DNA of 64,000 bases from Methylobacterium sp. J-077 (GTDB taxonomy: Bacteria; Pseudomonadota; Alphaproteobacteria; Rhizobiales; Beijerinckiaceae), in contig NZ_JAKSYJ010000122.1 of NCBI RefSeq assembly GCF_022829365.1, forward strand, positions 1 through 64,000, written 5' to 3'. A program made the position numbers and the translations under genes. Positions 10,324-19,081 of this stretch are shown here, one piece after another; the first letter of the stretch is position 1; each line of letters opens with the position of its first letter. Below the pieces are notes generated by a model. The model was not told the DNA's origin. It saw only the letters and a program-made list of their open reading frames with translations, and searched no databases.

Positions 10324-10698
10324 ATGCGGGATGCGTCGGCGCAGGAGCTCATGATCCTCAGCGCGCTGCAGGAATGCAGGCTCCAACTGGCCGCGGCGCA
10401 ACAGAACGAGTCGACCCGCGCCGCCGTACGCCTCGAACTCGACGCGGCCCTGCGTCGCGAGGCCGTGCTGAAGGCCGAGATCGCTGAGGAGCGCGAGCGC
10501 ACCGAGGCGGTGCGCGTCGTCCTGCTGGCGCTCAATGCCAGCATCGGCCGGTTCGGCCTGCGCCGGAAGCTGTTCACAGCGCGCATCGCCCGGCTCGGCC
10601 GCGAGACTCCGGATTCCGGCCCGCAATCGGTCCGGCATCCGGTGCTGCTCGCCGAGGCGCGGCGGGTGCTGGGTCAGGATCCGGCGGCGGCCGGTTAA
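10324..10698 (+). CDS. Hypothetical coiled-coil protein
   Basis: The 124-residue product is not recognised. Residues 5-65 are Ala/Glu/Leu/Arg-rich with heptad-like spacing and should form a coiled coil; the rest is basic and helical. There is no signal peptide and no membrane segment, so it should be cytosolic. The ATG is preceded by GGGAGGAAA. It lies 140 bases upstream of the penicillin-binding protein gene in the same direction, without evidence of joint function. Confidence 0.55.
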   Translation: MRDASAQELMILSALQECRLQLAAAQQNESTRAAVRLELDAALRREAVLKAEIAEERERTEAVRVVLLALNASIGRFGLRRKLFTARIARLGRETPDSGPQSVRHPVLLAEARRVLGQDPAAAG

Positions 10699-10839
10699 GC
10701 AGAGGGGGCACTTGCTCACCCGGGGCGGGTGCTGAACGGATCGCTAACGGCCCCTTAAACCGCCGCATTTAGCGTGCGGAAACCGGGTTGCGCTGCAAGG
10801 CACGCGTGCGGCGGTCCGGAATCGTTGAAGACGGGATGC

Positions 10840-13020
10840 ATGGCCAAGGGTCGAGGCAGGATGGAGCCGAATTTCGACGTGCCGGAAGGGCGCGTCCGGG
10901 ATCGCGGCGAACTCGACCTGCGCTTGTCCCGGGACGATCGGGCCGGGACAGGAGAACGCGTGGGCAAGCGAGCGGACGAGACGGCGCGGGCCCCGACCAA
11001 GACCACGGCGCGCCGGACCCAAAAGAAGTCCGGCCGGCGCCGTCGCTCGTGGCTCGGACGAATCGTCTACGGCACCGTGGTGCTCGGCCTGTGGGCGGTG
11101 ATCGGAATCGCCGGGCTGATCGCCTACCACGCGTCGCAGCTCCCGCCGATCGACCAGCTGGCAGTGCCCAAGCGGCCGCCCAACATCGCCATCCTGGCGA
11201 GCGACGGCTCGCTGCTCGCCAACCGCGGTGAGACCGGCGGCCGGGTGGTCTCGATCAAGGAGCTGCCGCCCTACCTGCCCCGGGCCTTCGTGGCGATCGA
11301 GGATCGGCGCTTCTACCAGCATTTCGGCGTCGACCCGGTGGGCATCCTGCGGGCGATCGGCCAGAACCTGACCAGGCGCGGCGTCGCGCAGGGTGGCTCC
11401 ACACTGACCCAGCAGCTCGCCAAGAATCTCTTTTTGACTCCTGAACGTTCGGCCTCGCGAAAGATCCAGGAGGCGATCCTCGCCCTGTGGCTGGAGCATA
11501 AGTACAGCAAGGACGAGATCCTCGAACTGTACCTGAACCGGGTCTATTTCGGCGCCGGCGCCTACGGCGTCGAGGCGGCGGCGCAGCGCTATTTCGGCAA
11601 GCCCGCCAAGGAAGTGTCGCTGGCCCAGGCCGCGATGCTCGGCGGCCTCGTGCAAGCGCCCTCGCGGCTCGCTCCGAACCGCAACCTGCCCGCCGCCCAG
11701 GCGCGGGCCGCGCAGGTGCTCGCCGCCATGCAGGAGCTCGGCTTCGTGCCGGCGCAGGACGTCAAGGTGGCGCTGGCCCAGCCGGCCCGGCCGGCCAATG
11801 CCCGCGGCGGCGGCTCGGCCAATTACGTCGCCGACCTCGTGATGGACGTGCTCGACGATTACGTCGGCAAGTTCGACACCGACATCACGGTCCAGACCAC
11901 CGTGGATACGAGCCTCCAGGCGCTGGCCGAAAAATCGCTCACCGACGAGTTGAACGCCAGGGGCGTGCGGTTCAACGTCGGCCAGGGCGCTCTGGTCTCG
12001 ATGCGGCCCGACGGGGCAATCCGCGCGCTGATCGGTGGGCGCGACTACGCGCAGAGCCAGTTCAACCGCGCGACCACGGCAAAGCGCCAGCCCGGCTCGT
12101 CTTTCAAGCCGTTCGTTTACCTCGCCGCCGTGGAGCACGGGGCCACCCCGGAAACGGTGAAGGACGACGCGCCGATCCGGATCGGCAACTGGGCGCCGGA
12201 GAACTACTCCCACCGCTACGAAGGCCCCGTCACCCTGCGCACGGCGCTGGCGCATTCGCTCAACACGGTGGCGGTGCGGCTCGGCCAGGAAGTCGGCCCG
12301 AAGACGGTGGTGCAGACGGCCCAGCGGCTGGGCATCACCTCGCCGCTCCAGGCCAACGGCTCGATCGCGCTCGGCACCTCCGAGGTGACCCTGCTGGAGA
12401 TGGTCGGCGCCTACGGGGCCTTCGCCAATGGCGGCACCGGGGTGATCCCCTACGTGGTCACCTCGGTGAAGAGCGCCGCCGGCGCGATGCTGTACAAGCG
12501 CTCCGACAACGGGCTCGGCCGGGTCATCGACGCCAATGCCGACGGCATGATGAATGCCATGATGCACGAGACCTTCGTGTCCGGCACCGCCAAGAAGGCG
12601 GACATCCCGGGCTGGGATCTCGCGGGCAAGACCGGCACCACCCAGGATTTCCGCGATGCCTGGTTCATCGGCTATTCCGGCAGCCTCGTCACCGGGATCT
12701 GGCTCGGCAACGACGATGGCGAACTGACCAAGAAGGTCACCGGTGGCAACCTGCCGGCGGAGATCTGGAAGACCTACATGACCCAGGCTCTGAAGGGCCA
12801 GACCCCGGTGCCGCTGCCGGGCCTCAACCGCTGGCGCAAGCCGCCGCCCGAGACCACCGCCTCGGTGGCGAGCGCGGCGCCGAGTTCCCCTGCCGACCTC
12901 CTGGGCCAGATCTTCGGCGATCCGGCCGCCCCGGCGCCCCGCCAGCAGGCCCCGGCGCGCCGGACGCCACAAAAGGACGACCGCAACTTCGTCGAGAAGC
13001 TGTTCGGGATCGGCGAATAG
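10840..13020 (+). CDS. Class A penicillin-binding protein (1A family)
   Basis: This bifunctional enzyme polymerises and crosslinks peptidoglycan. A basic cytoplasmic tail (to about residue 72) and one membrane helix (about 75-97) precede a GT51 transglycosylase domain with catalytic E154 in AIEDRRFYQHFG. The transpeptidase domain has S420-x-x-K423, S473-L-N475 and K597-T-G-T. A Pro/Ala-rich tail follows. At 726 residues it is shorter than MrcA with its inserted OB domain. The start is uncertain among GTG 10774, ATG 10840 and ATG 10861 (the last has GAGGCAGG upstream); the difference affects only the cytoplasmic tail. Confidence 0.93.
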   Translation: MAKGRGRMEPNFDVPEGRVRDRGELDLRLSRDDRAGTGERVGKRADETARAPTKTTARRTQKKSGRRRRSWLGRIVYGTVVLGLWAVIGIAGLIAYHASQLPPIDQLAVPKRPPNIAILASDGSLLANRGETGGRVVSIKELPPYLPRAFVAIEDRRFYQHFGVDPVGILRAIGQNLTRRGVAQGGSTLTQQLAKNLFLTPERSASRKIQEAILALWLEHKYSKDEILELYLNRVYFGAGAYGVEAAAQRYFGKPAKEVSLAQAAMLGGLVQAPSRLAPNRNLPAAQARAAQVLAAMQELGFVPAQDVKVALAQPARPANARGGGSANYVADLVMDVLDDYVGKFDTDITVQTTVDTSLQALAEKSLTDELNARGVRFNVGQGALVSMRPDGAIRALIGGRDYAQSQFNRATTAKRQPGSSFKPFVYLAAVEHGATPETVKDDAPIRIGNWAPENYSHRYEGPVTLRTALAHSLNTVAVRLGQEVGPKTVVQTAQRLGITSPLQANGSIALGTSEVTLLEMVGAYGAFANGGTGVIPYVVTSVKSAAGAMLYKRSDNGLGRVIDANADGMMNAMMHETFVSGTAKKADIPGWDLAGKTGTTQDFRDAWFIGYSGSLVTGIWLGNDDGELTKKVTGGNLPAEIWKTYMTQALKGQTPVPLPGLNRWRKPPPETTASVASAAPSSPADLLGQIFGDPAAPAPRQQAPARRTPQKDDRNFVEKLFGIGE

Positions 13021-13044
13021 CCGGTCCCGGCTCATCGCCGGATC
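13008..13044. terminator. Long bidirectional terminator hairpin
   Basis: GATCGGCGA (13008-13016) pairs with TCGCCGGATC (13035-13044) around a second stem AGCCG/CGGCT with a GTCC loop. It spans the ends of the convergent penicillin-binding protein and transporter genes and could terminate both. A U-tract is lacking. Confidence 0.55.
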
Positions 13045-13478
13045 AGGACGACGCCGCCGATCAGGAGCGCGACGCCGAGCGCGCGCGGCAGGTCGATCGG
13101 CCTTTGGGCGAGGCCGATCCAGCCGTAGTGATCGAAGATCACCGAGGCCAGCATCTGGCCGGTGACCAGGAGAGCCAAAAAAGTTCCGGCCCCGAGCTGC
13201 GGGACGAGGATGATCCCGAGGCCGATGAAGGTCGCCCCGAACAGCCCGCCGCTCCACGCCCACCACGGGATCCGAGCCAGCACGCCGGCGGACGGGATCG
13301 GGTCGCGGGCCGCGAGGGCGAACGCAGTCATGCACGCCACCCCGACCGTGAAGCTCACGACACCCGACAACGCGGCGGAGTTGAGGGCCGTGCGCAGATT
13401 CGCGTTCAGCGCTTGCTGGATGACGATGCTGACGCCCGCCGCGAGGGCGAGAACCGAGGGGAAGAGCAGCTTCAGCAT
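13032..13478 (-). CDS. DMT-superfamily transporter (YdcZ/DUF606)
   Basis: The 148-residue product is almost entirely membrane-embedded, with five hydrophobic helices, the length and pattern of the DUF606/YdcZ branch of the drug/metabolite transporter superfamily. Members work as pairs or dimers, and their substrates are mostly unknown. The ATG at 13478 (MLKLLFPSVLAL) gives the usual N-terminus; the frame stays open to 13535 but that extension is charged. It is divergent from a LysR regulator 114 bases away, which is therefore its likely regulator. Confidence 0.8.
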   Translation of the reverse strand: MLKLLFPSVLALAAGVSIVIQQALNANLRTALNSAALSGVVSFTVGVACMTAFALAARDPIPSAGVLARIPWWAWSGGLFGATFIGLGIILVPQLGAGTFLALLVTGQMLASVIFDHYGWIGLAQRPIDLPRALGVALLIGGVVLIRR

Positions 13479-13578
13479 GTTGGGCGGATGCTTTCGGATG
13501 ACGGCGTGACCGAGGGGGCTGTCCCGTCTTGACAATCATCCCGCGTCCATGCCGTCAAATGCCTGCTTTGGCCATATC

Positions 13579-13595
13579 CATGCATATAAGGCATG
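13579..13595. promoter_or_regulatory. Inverted repeat overlapping LysR start
   Basis: CATGC (13579-13583) and GCATG (13591-13595) flank a 7-base A/T-rich centre ATATAAG. It lies in the divergent lysR/transporter promoter region and overlaps the regulator's start codon, a layout expected for an autoregulatory LysR-type site. Confidence 0.4.
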
Positions 13596-14504
13596 ATGAA
13601 CCCAGCCCATCTAGACCTTTTCCGCGCGGTCCGGCGTCACGGCGGGATGACCAAGGCCGCGGCGGCGCTCGGTATCGGGCAGCCGCATATCAGCCGGGCC
13701 ATCGCGCAGCTGGAAGCGGATCTCGGATTCGACCTCTTCGTTCGCGGCCACGGCAGCGCGTCGCCGACCCGGGAGGGTGAGGCCTTCGCCCGCGAGGTGG
13801 AGCGGACTTATGCGGGGCTCGAACAGCTCCGTCATGCGGCGCGCGAGATCCGGGAGGTCGGGGCCGGCCAGCTCCGCATCGCGTGCCAGCCGTCGTTGGC
13901 GAGGCAAGTGCTGCCCCGCGCCATCCGGCGCCTGAGCGTCGAACATCCCGCTTTGCGCGTGGCGGTCCATGTGCCGAGCCCCGACACGATCTGGTCCTGG
14001 GTTGCGTCGGGCCAGTGCGAGATCGGGCTCGTCCGGCCGCGCTCCGGCCATACCGGCGTGACCGGCGAACCTTTCCTCGCGGTCGATGCTGTCTGCGCCT
14101 TGCCGCAGCATCATGCGTTGGCCCGCAAGGCGGTGGTGACGGTTCAGGATCTCGCCGGCGAGGCTCTGGTCGCGGGTGCGCCGGGCACCTTTCAGGACGG
14201 GATCGAGCGCCTCCTGGCACAGGCCGGGATCCCGCCGCGCTTTCCGTTCATGGCCCAGTACACGGCGGCCCGTTGCGGTCTCGTGGCGGAAGGTCTGGGC
14301 CTTGCCATCGTCGATCCGGTGCCGGCGCGCGCGCTCACGGATCTGCCGATCGTGCTGCGGCCGTTCCAGCCGTCCCTGACCATCGAGACGGCGCTGATCC
14401 GGCCGGCTGGACGGCCCCCGGACCAGATGGCCGCTCGCCTGATCGCGTTCCTGGCCGAGGAGCGCGACGCCCTGATCGTCGACCTGGCGCCCAAACGGCG
14501 CTGA
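13593..14504 (+). CDS. LysR-family transcriptional regulator
   Basis: The 303-residue product has an N-terminal winged helix-turn-helix (residues about 5-62: MTKAAAALGIGQPHISRAIAQLE) and a periplasmic-binding-protein-like effector domain (about 90-290). LysR proteins bind promoters of divergent genes and respond to a small effector. Its divergent neighbour is the DMT transporter, so control of export or uptake of a small metabolite is likely but not proven. Two adjacent ATG codons, at 13593 and 13596, could start it. An inverted repeat overlaps them. Confidence 0.92.
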   Translation: MMNPAHLDLFRAVRRHGGMTKAAAALGIGQPHISRAIAQLEADLGFDLFVRGHGSASPTREGEAFAREVERTYAGLEQLRHAAREIREVGAGQLRIACQPSLARQVLPRAIRRLSVEHPALRVAVHVPSPDTIWSWVASGQCEIGLVRPRSGHTGVTGEPFLAVDAVCALPQHHALARKAVVTVQDLAGEALVAGAPGTFQDGIERLLAQAGIPPRFPFMAQYTAARCGLVAEGLGLAIVDPVPARALTDLPIVLRPFQPSLTIETALIRPAGRPPDQMAARLIAFLAEERDALIVDLAPKRR

Positions 14505-14542
14505 AGCCGCACGGGTCGATCGCGACGATCGTCCACAGCCCG

Positions 14543-15382
14543 TCACAGCATCGGCAGCATCCGCGGCCGCTTCCCCCGGGGGAAATACGCATCGATCATG
14601 GCGATCTCGGCCGGGCCGAGATGCAGGTCGGCCGCGCCGGCATTCTCGATCGCCCGGGCCGGGCGACCGGTCTTGGGGATCGTGAAGGTGCCGGGCAGCC
14701 GAGTTAGGAAGGCGAGGGCCACCGCATAGGGCGTCGTGCCGTGGGCGTTGGCGATGCCGTCGAGGACGCGACCGCCGGCGCTGGCCGGGTCGGGGAACTC
14801 GCCGCTGCCGAACGGGGAATAGCCGACCATCGCCACCCCGTGCGTCTCGCACCAGGGCAGCACCGCGTGCTCGATCGCCCGCTCGTTGAGGTGGTACAGC
14901 ACCTGGTTGCAGGCGATCCGGTCAGGCCCGGCGATCGCCAGCACCCGGTCGAGGTCGTCGACGTCGAAGTTGCTCAGCCCCCAGGACAGGATCTTGCCGA
15001 CCCGGCGCAGATCCTCGAACCCCGCGATCGTCTCCGCCAGGGGATGCTGGCCGGGCCAGTGCAGCAGGTAGCTGTCGAGCCGGTCTGTCTTGAGCCGCCG
15101 CAGGGAGGCCTCGCAGGATCGCACGACGCCCCGGCGCGTGGCGTTGCCCGGGACCGCCTTCGAGACGAGGAACACCTCCTCGCGGCAATCCGCGATGGCC
15201 TCGGCCACGATGGCTTCGGCGTCGCCATACATCTCGGCCGTATCGATATGCGTCATGCCGGCATCGATGCCGGCCCGCAGGGCGCGCACGGCGTCGGCCC
15301 GGTCCGAGCCATCGATGTGCCACGTGCCCTGGCCGATGACCGGCACCGAGATGCGCGTCGCCCCGAAGCTCCTGGCGTGCAT
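14543..15382 (-). CDS. Aldo/keto reductase
   Basis: This is an NADPH-dependent carbonyl reductase of the AKR superfamily, about 279 residues, a TIM barrel. The catalytic tetrad is complete: D47 and Y52 in HIDTAEMYG, K75 in LVSKAVPG, H108 in LLHWPG. The NADP-binding IPKTGRPARAIENAGA stretch near the C-terminus is also present. It is most like the YeaE/2,5-diketo-gluconate-reductase-like group; the substrate cannot be assigned. GGAAGGGAG precedes the ATG. It is convergent with lysR and separated by 245 bases from the divergent adenylate cyclase operon. Confidence 0.9.
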   Translation of the reverse strand: MHARSFGATRISVPVIGQGTWHIDGSDRADAVRALRAGIDAGMTHIDTAEMYGDAEAIVAEAIADCREEVFLVSKAVPGNATRRGVVRSCEASLRRLKTDRLDSYLLHWPGQHPLAETIAGFEDLRRVGKILSWGLSNFDVDDLDRVLAIAGPDRIACNQVLYHLNERAIEHAVLPWCETHGVAMVGYSPFGSGEFPDPASAGGRVLDGIANAHGTTPYAVALAFLTRLPGTFTIPKTGRPARAIENAGAADLHLGPAEIAMIDAYFPRGKRPRMLPML

Positions 15383-15628
15383 GGCAGCGCTCCCTTCCCG
15401 GCCGGATGGGTTCTCGTTTTTGATCGTCGGCCCGCCCGCTCGGGCCGAGCCGGCGTCCGGACCCCGCCGCGCCTTACTCGCGCCATCTTGGGGGGATGAG
15501 CAATGGGCCGTCGCCGCTCCGGTGTTGAACTTTAGGCCAGTGTCTCACGCCGCGCTCAACGAGGCCGCCCGGGGGCCTGCCAAGCCCGGACCGCGGTGGA
15601 CCGCGCTGGCCCTGTGGGAGACGCGCTG

Positions 15629-16699
15629 ATGTTGCCGGCCCACCGGATGTTCTGGGGCCTGATCCTGCTCGCCGCCGCCGGCGCGGGGCTGCTCTACAAC
15701 ATCATCTTCGCGGATGCCGCCGCCCCGCTCGCCGGCTTCACCTACGGCCTGTGCATGGGCGCCACGGTGCTGGCCTTCGACCGCGGCCTGATCCTGGCCG
15801 GGCTGCAGGCGCGGATCCGGCGCCTGCCGGCCTGGCTCTACGTGGTGGCGGCCGAACTCGCCTACGTGCTAATGATTGTCGCCGGCAACGCGCTGGGCGG
15901 CCTGATCGTCTGGAGCCTCGGCCTGACCGGCGACGAGCTCGCGGTGGCGACCCGAATGACCGCCCGCGTCCTCGCCTACGCGCTGGCGGTGGCCGGCCTC
16001 CTGGTCTTCGTGATCCGGATGCGGGATCTCGTCGGCGGCGAGATCTTCGTGAATTTCATGATCGGCCGCTACCACAAGCCGGTCGCCGAGGAGCGGATCT
16101 TCCTGTTCCTCGACGTGGTCGGGTCGACCGCCTTCGCCGAGACGCATGGCGATCTGCGCGCGCAGGAATATCTCAGCGCGGTCTTCGCCACCCTGGCCGA
16201 GCCGGTGCGCCGCAACGGCGGCTCCGTCGACGACTATATCGGCGACCTCGCGATGGTGACTTGGCCGATGGGCCGCGGGCTGAAGGATGCCCGCTGCGTC
16301 ACCTGCGTGTTCGACGTGATCGACCGGATCGAGGCCGATGAGGCCGCCTGGACCGCCCGGTTCGGCACGGTGCCGAAGCTGCGCGCCGCGCTGCATGGCG
16401 GCTCGGTGGTCACCGCCGAAGTGGGCGTCGACCGTCACAAGATCGCGTATTTCGGCGATGCCGTGAACGTCACCTCGCGGATCGAGGCCCTGTGCCGGCC
16501 GCTCGGGGTCGGCATCCTGATCTCACAAGATCTCCTGGGCCGGCTGCCGCGCCTGCCCCCGGGCGTGCGGGCGCGCTCGCTGGGGGCGCATGCCCTGCGC
16601 GGCCGCGGCGCGCCGCTCGCGGTGGCGACGCTGGAGCACGGCGGCGCCGATACGGCGCTCGCCGAGGAGCCGGTGCCGCGTCGGGTTGCGGCGCGCTGA
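15629..16699 (+). CDS. Membrane class III adenylate/guanylate cyclase
   Basis: The enzyme makes cyclic AMP (or GMP) from the triphosphate. The N-terminal 140 residues contain about five membrane helices. The C-terminal catalytic domain (about 155-325) shows the metal-binding aspartates in FLFLDVVGSTAF and YIGDLAMVTW and the transition-state region GDAVNVTSRIEAL. Base selectivity cannot be settled by eye. The ATG at 15629 with GGGAGA upstream is chosen over the GTG at 15596. The stop overlaps the start of the next small membrane gene (ATGA), and a third gene, yaiI-like, overlaps that, so the three form one operon. Confidence 0.9.
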   Translation: MLPAHRMFWGLILLAAAGAGLLYNIIFADAAAPLAGFTYGLCMGATVLAFDRGLILAGLQARIRRLPAWLYVVAAELAYVLMIVAGNALGGLIVWSLGLTGDELAVATRMTARVLAYALAVAGLLVFVIRMRDLVGGEIFVNFMIGRYHKPVAEERIFLFLDVVGSTAFAETHGDLRAQEYLSAVFATLAEPVRRNGGSVDDYIGDLAMVTWPMGRGLKDARCVTCVFDVIDRIEADEAAWTARFGTVPKLRAALHGGSVVTAEVGVDRHKIAYFGDAVNVTSRIEALCRPLGVGILISQDLLGRLPRLPPGVRARSLGAHALRGRGAPLAVATLEHGGADTALAEEPVPRRVAAR

Positions 16700-16902
16700 T
16701 GGCCTCCACTGAAACCGGAGCCTGGACAGCCTTGCTCGTCGTCAAGCTGGTGCTGCGTTTCGGGCTGCCCTTGATCGGGCTGGTCGTTATCGGCCGGGCG
16801 GTCGTCCACTCGATCGGCGGCGATATCGAGCGCTGGCAGTTTGCCCTCGGGGCGCTCTTGATCCTGGCGGGCTTCGTCTCGAAGCTGGTGCCCCGGCGAT
16901 GA
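16699..16902 (+). CDS. Small membrane protein
   Basis: The 67-residue product has two hydrophobic segments (about residues 9-34 and 46-62) separated by a short charged loop, and it ends in RR. I recognise no family. The ATG overlaps the cyclase stop codon in ATGA, and its own end overlaps the next gene by four bases, so it is translationally coupled to both. A role close to the cyclase in the membrane is possible, but only its position suggests it. Confidence 0.65.
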   Translation: MASTETGAWTALLVVKLVLRFGLPLIGLVVIGRAVVHSIGGDIERWQFALGALLILAGFVSKLVPRR

Positions 16903-17372
16903 GCGCGGAAGAGAGCCGTCCGCCGATCTACCTCGACGCCGATGCCTGCCCGGTGAAGGACGAGACCTATCGGGTCGCGGCGCGCTACGGCCTCATCGTC
17001 CACGTCGTCGCCAACAGCGTGCTCAACTTGCCGCGCGAGCCCTGGATCGTGCGCGTCGTCGTCGGCTCGGCGCTGGACGCCGCCGACGACTGGATCGCCG
17101 AGCGTGCGGGGCGCGGCAGCATCGTGCTTACCGCCGACGTGCCGCTCGCCGCCCGCTGCGTGAAGGCCGGCGCCACAGTGCTGGCCTTCACCGGCAAGCC
17201 GTTCAGCGAGGCCTCAATCGGCATGGCGCTGGCAACCCGGGACCTGATGCAGTCCCTGCGGGAGGCCGGCACGATCACGGGCGGCCCGCCGCCCTTCTCC
17301 CGCGCCGACCGGTCGGCGTTCCTGTCGGCCCTCGACCGGGCGGTGAACCGGATCCTGCGGGAGCGCGCCTAG
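16899..17372 (+). CDS. YaiI/YqxD family protein (DUF188)
   Basis: The 157-residue product belongs to the UPF0178 family: IYLDADACPVK at the N-terminus, NSVLNLPR, and ADVPLAARCVKAGATVLAFTGKPF in the middle. The fold is a PIN-like Rossmann sheet with conserved aspartates, suggesting a nuclease-related function, but no activity is established. It is the last gene of the adenylate cyclase operon, overlapping the small membrane gene by four bases. Confidence 0.9.
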   Translation: MSAEESRPPIYLDADACPVKDETYRVAARYGLIVHVVANSVLNLPREPWIVRVVVGSALDAADDWIAERAGRGSIVLTADVPLAARCVKAGATVLAFTGKPFSEASIGMALATRDLMQSLREAGTITGGPPPFSRADRSAFLSALDRAVNRILRERA

Positions 17373-17547
17373 CGCGTCATCCTGGGCATCAGAACCGATA
17401 TGATGCGCTAAGATTCTAGCGTTGCATCATTTTTTCCGAAGACGGGTGGCCATCTGCCGGGACGACACCCCGACGCGTCGCATGCGCCGCGACGCGTGAT
17501 CGGTTTCTTCCGGGGGCGCAGAGCTTGCTGCACCGTTGCTCCGGCGG

Positions 17548-17901
17548 TCACCCGCCGGACCTGCACGCGCCCTTGCCAGATTCCGACGCGTAGGCGTTGA
17601 TGATGGCCGCCAGCAGGCCGGGAAACCGAGCCTCTACCTCGTCCCACCGCGAGCGGTTGCGCATCTCCACGCCGTGCCGTTCACTCCGGATCAGTCCGGC
17701 CTCGCGCAGCACCTTGAAGTGCGTGGACAGCGACGATTTCGGGATGACGCGATCGCCAAGGGCCGAGACGGCCGAGCAGGCCTCGACGCAGCCTGCGCGC
17801 ATAATCCTGGCGAAGATCGCCGCACGGTTCGGATCGGCCAGAGCGTGAAGGATCGCCTCCGGTTGGACGTCCTCGATTGCGGGGTGAAACAAGGGCCTCA
17901 T
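17548..17901 (-). CDS. ArsR-family transcriptional regulator
   Basis: The 117-residue product is a winged helix-turn-helix repressor of the ArsR type: HALADPNRAAIFARIMRAG, then SSLSTHFKVLREAGLIRSER, the recognition helix and wing. The usual metal-binding ELCVC motif is absent, although cysteines occur at GCVEAC, so metal sensing is unclear. The ATG at 17901 (MRPLFHPAIED) is taken rather than the longer open frame. It is divergent from an SDR gene 107 bases away with a palindrome between, so it probably represses both itself and the oxidoreductase. Confidence 0.85.
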   Translation of the reverse strand: MRPLFHPAIEDVQPEAILHALADPNRAAIFARIMRAGCVEACSAVSALGDRVIPKSSLSTHFKVLREAGLIRSERHGVEMRNRSRWDEVEARFPGLLAAIINAYASESGKGACRSGG

Positions 17902-17936
17902 GATTTTCGCATGTAGGGGCTTGAACCGTGCTTCCT

Positions 17937-17957
17937 TAGTTCCGAAGTTCCGAACTA
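17937..17957. promoter_or_regulatory. Palindromic operator between arsR-like and SDR genes
   Basis: A 21-base imperfect palindrome with arms TAGTTC (17937-17942) and GAACTA (17952-17957), plus inner GAA/TTC, differs from perfect symmetry only at the centre and one symmetric pair of positions. It lies 35 bases upstream of the repressor start and 51 bases upstream of the SDR start, a typical position for an ArsR-type operator controlling both. Confidence 0.6.
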
Positions 17958-18008
17958 TGGGATTTTTGGACTCCTTCCGGAGCCGGTCCCCCTCGGAGGT
18001 TAGCACAG

Positions 18009-18755
18009 ATGTCGAAGCTTGAGGGCAAGATCGCCGTGGTGACCGGCGGGTCGAAGGGCATCGGGGCCGCGATCGCCAAAGCGTTGGCGCAGGCCGGCGC
18101 CGCAGTCGTGGTCAATTATGCGACCAGCAAGGCGGATGCGGATGCGGTCGTCGAGGCCATCACCGTGGGCGGTGGCAGGGCCGTCGCGGTCCAGGGCGAC
18201 GTCTCCAAAGCCGCGCAGGCGCAGGGCTTGATCGCGGCGGCGGTGGAGCAGTTCGGCCGGCTCGACGTGCTCGTCAATAATTCCGGCGTCTACGAATTCG
18301 CGACGATCGAAGAGATCACGGAGGCGCATTATCGCCGTCTGTTCGACGTCAACGTGCTGGGCGTCCTGCTGACGACCCAAGCGGCCACGCCGCATCTCGG
18401 GGATGGCGCGAGCATCATCAACATTTCGTCGGCCATCACGCACGTGCATACGCCGGCCGCCGCCGTTTATGCCGGGACCAAGGGGGCTCTGAACGCGATC
18501 TCGGGCGTCTTGGCCAACGAACTGGCGACCCGCAGAATACGCGTGAACGTGGTCAGCCCGGGCTTCGTGGTCACGGATGGCACGCATACGGCCGGCGTCG
18601 TCGGCTCCGACATGGAGGCCAGCCTCGTTGCCCAGACGCCGCTCGGCCGCGCCGGACGACCGGACGATATCGCTGGGGTGGTGGCGTTCCTGGCATCCGA
18701 CGACGCGCGCTGGCTGACCGGGGAGGTGATCACGGCCAGCGGCGGTATTCGCTGA
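18009..18755 (+). CDS. Short-chain dehydrogenase/reductase
   Basis: The 248-residue NAD(P)-dependent oxidoreductase has the classical SDR layout: glycine-rich TGGSKGIG at 12-19, NNSG at 90-93, catalytic serine near 140, Y154-x3-K158 and a C-terminal LTGEVITASGG. It resembles FabG-like reductases of unknown substrate. A strong GGAGG lies before the ATG. The divergent ArsR-family gene and the palindrome in the 107-base gap suggest it is induced when that repressor is released. Confidence 0.92.
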   Translation: MSKLEGKIAVVTGGSKGIGAAIAKALAQAGAAVVVNYATSKADADAVVEAITVGGGRAVAVQGDVSKAAQAQGLIAAAVEQFGRLDVLVNNSGVYEFATIEEITEAHYRRLFDVNVLGVLLTTQAATPHLGDGASIINISSAITHVHTPAAAVYAGTKGALNAISGVLANELATRRIRVNVVSPGFVVTDGTHTAGVVGSDMEASLVAQTPLGRAGRPDDIAGVVAFLASDDARWLTGEVITASGGIR

Positions 18756-19081
18756 CGCGCGCCGGCGTGCCCTTGCGGGCTCCCGCAACGGTGACCGCGC
18801 GGGACGGCGGGCACGGATGCGGGCGGACGGCCTCTCCAGGCGCTGGAGGCCGGCCGCTGAAAGCTCAAGCATCGAGACGATCGTCCCGAATGGCGGTTAT
18901 CGGATGCCCGGTGGTCAGGTGCGTAAGGTTTCGGAGGCGAACGATGCACACGAAAATTTGAAACACGCGCTTTGGATTGGAAAAAGATACGTAAATATTT
19001 TCTGCGACGGTGGATGAATGTAACAAACCGGTGGTCGTGCGCTCGGCGCGCCGCTCGGTTACTCCCGCGCGGATCCGGACC
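18756..19081. other. Intergenic region upstream of chemoreceptor
   Basis: No gene is seen. The right half (about 18930-19020) is markedly A/T-rich compared with the surroundings, including AAATATTTTC, and probably holds the promoter of the chemoreceptor gene. Confidence 0.5.

Noticed and set aside
10744-13539. 931-codon open frame on the minus strand
   Set aside because: It is the antisense shadow of the penicillin-binding protein gene, with no family likeness and a composition dominated by R, G, H and A typical of shadow frames in GC-rich DNA.
17408-17647. 79-codon minus-strand ORF
   Set aside because: It overlaps the end of the ArsR-type gene in another frame and has no supporting features.
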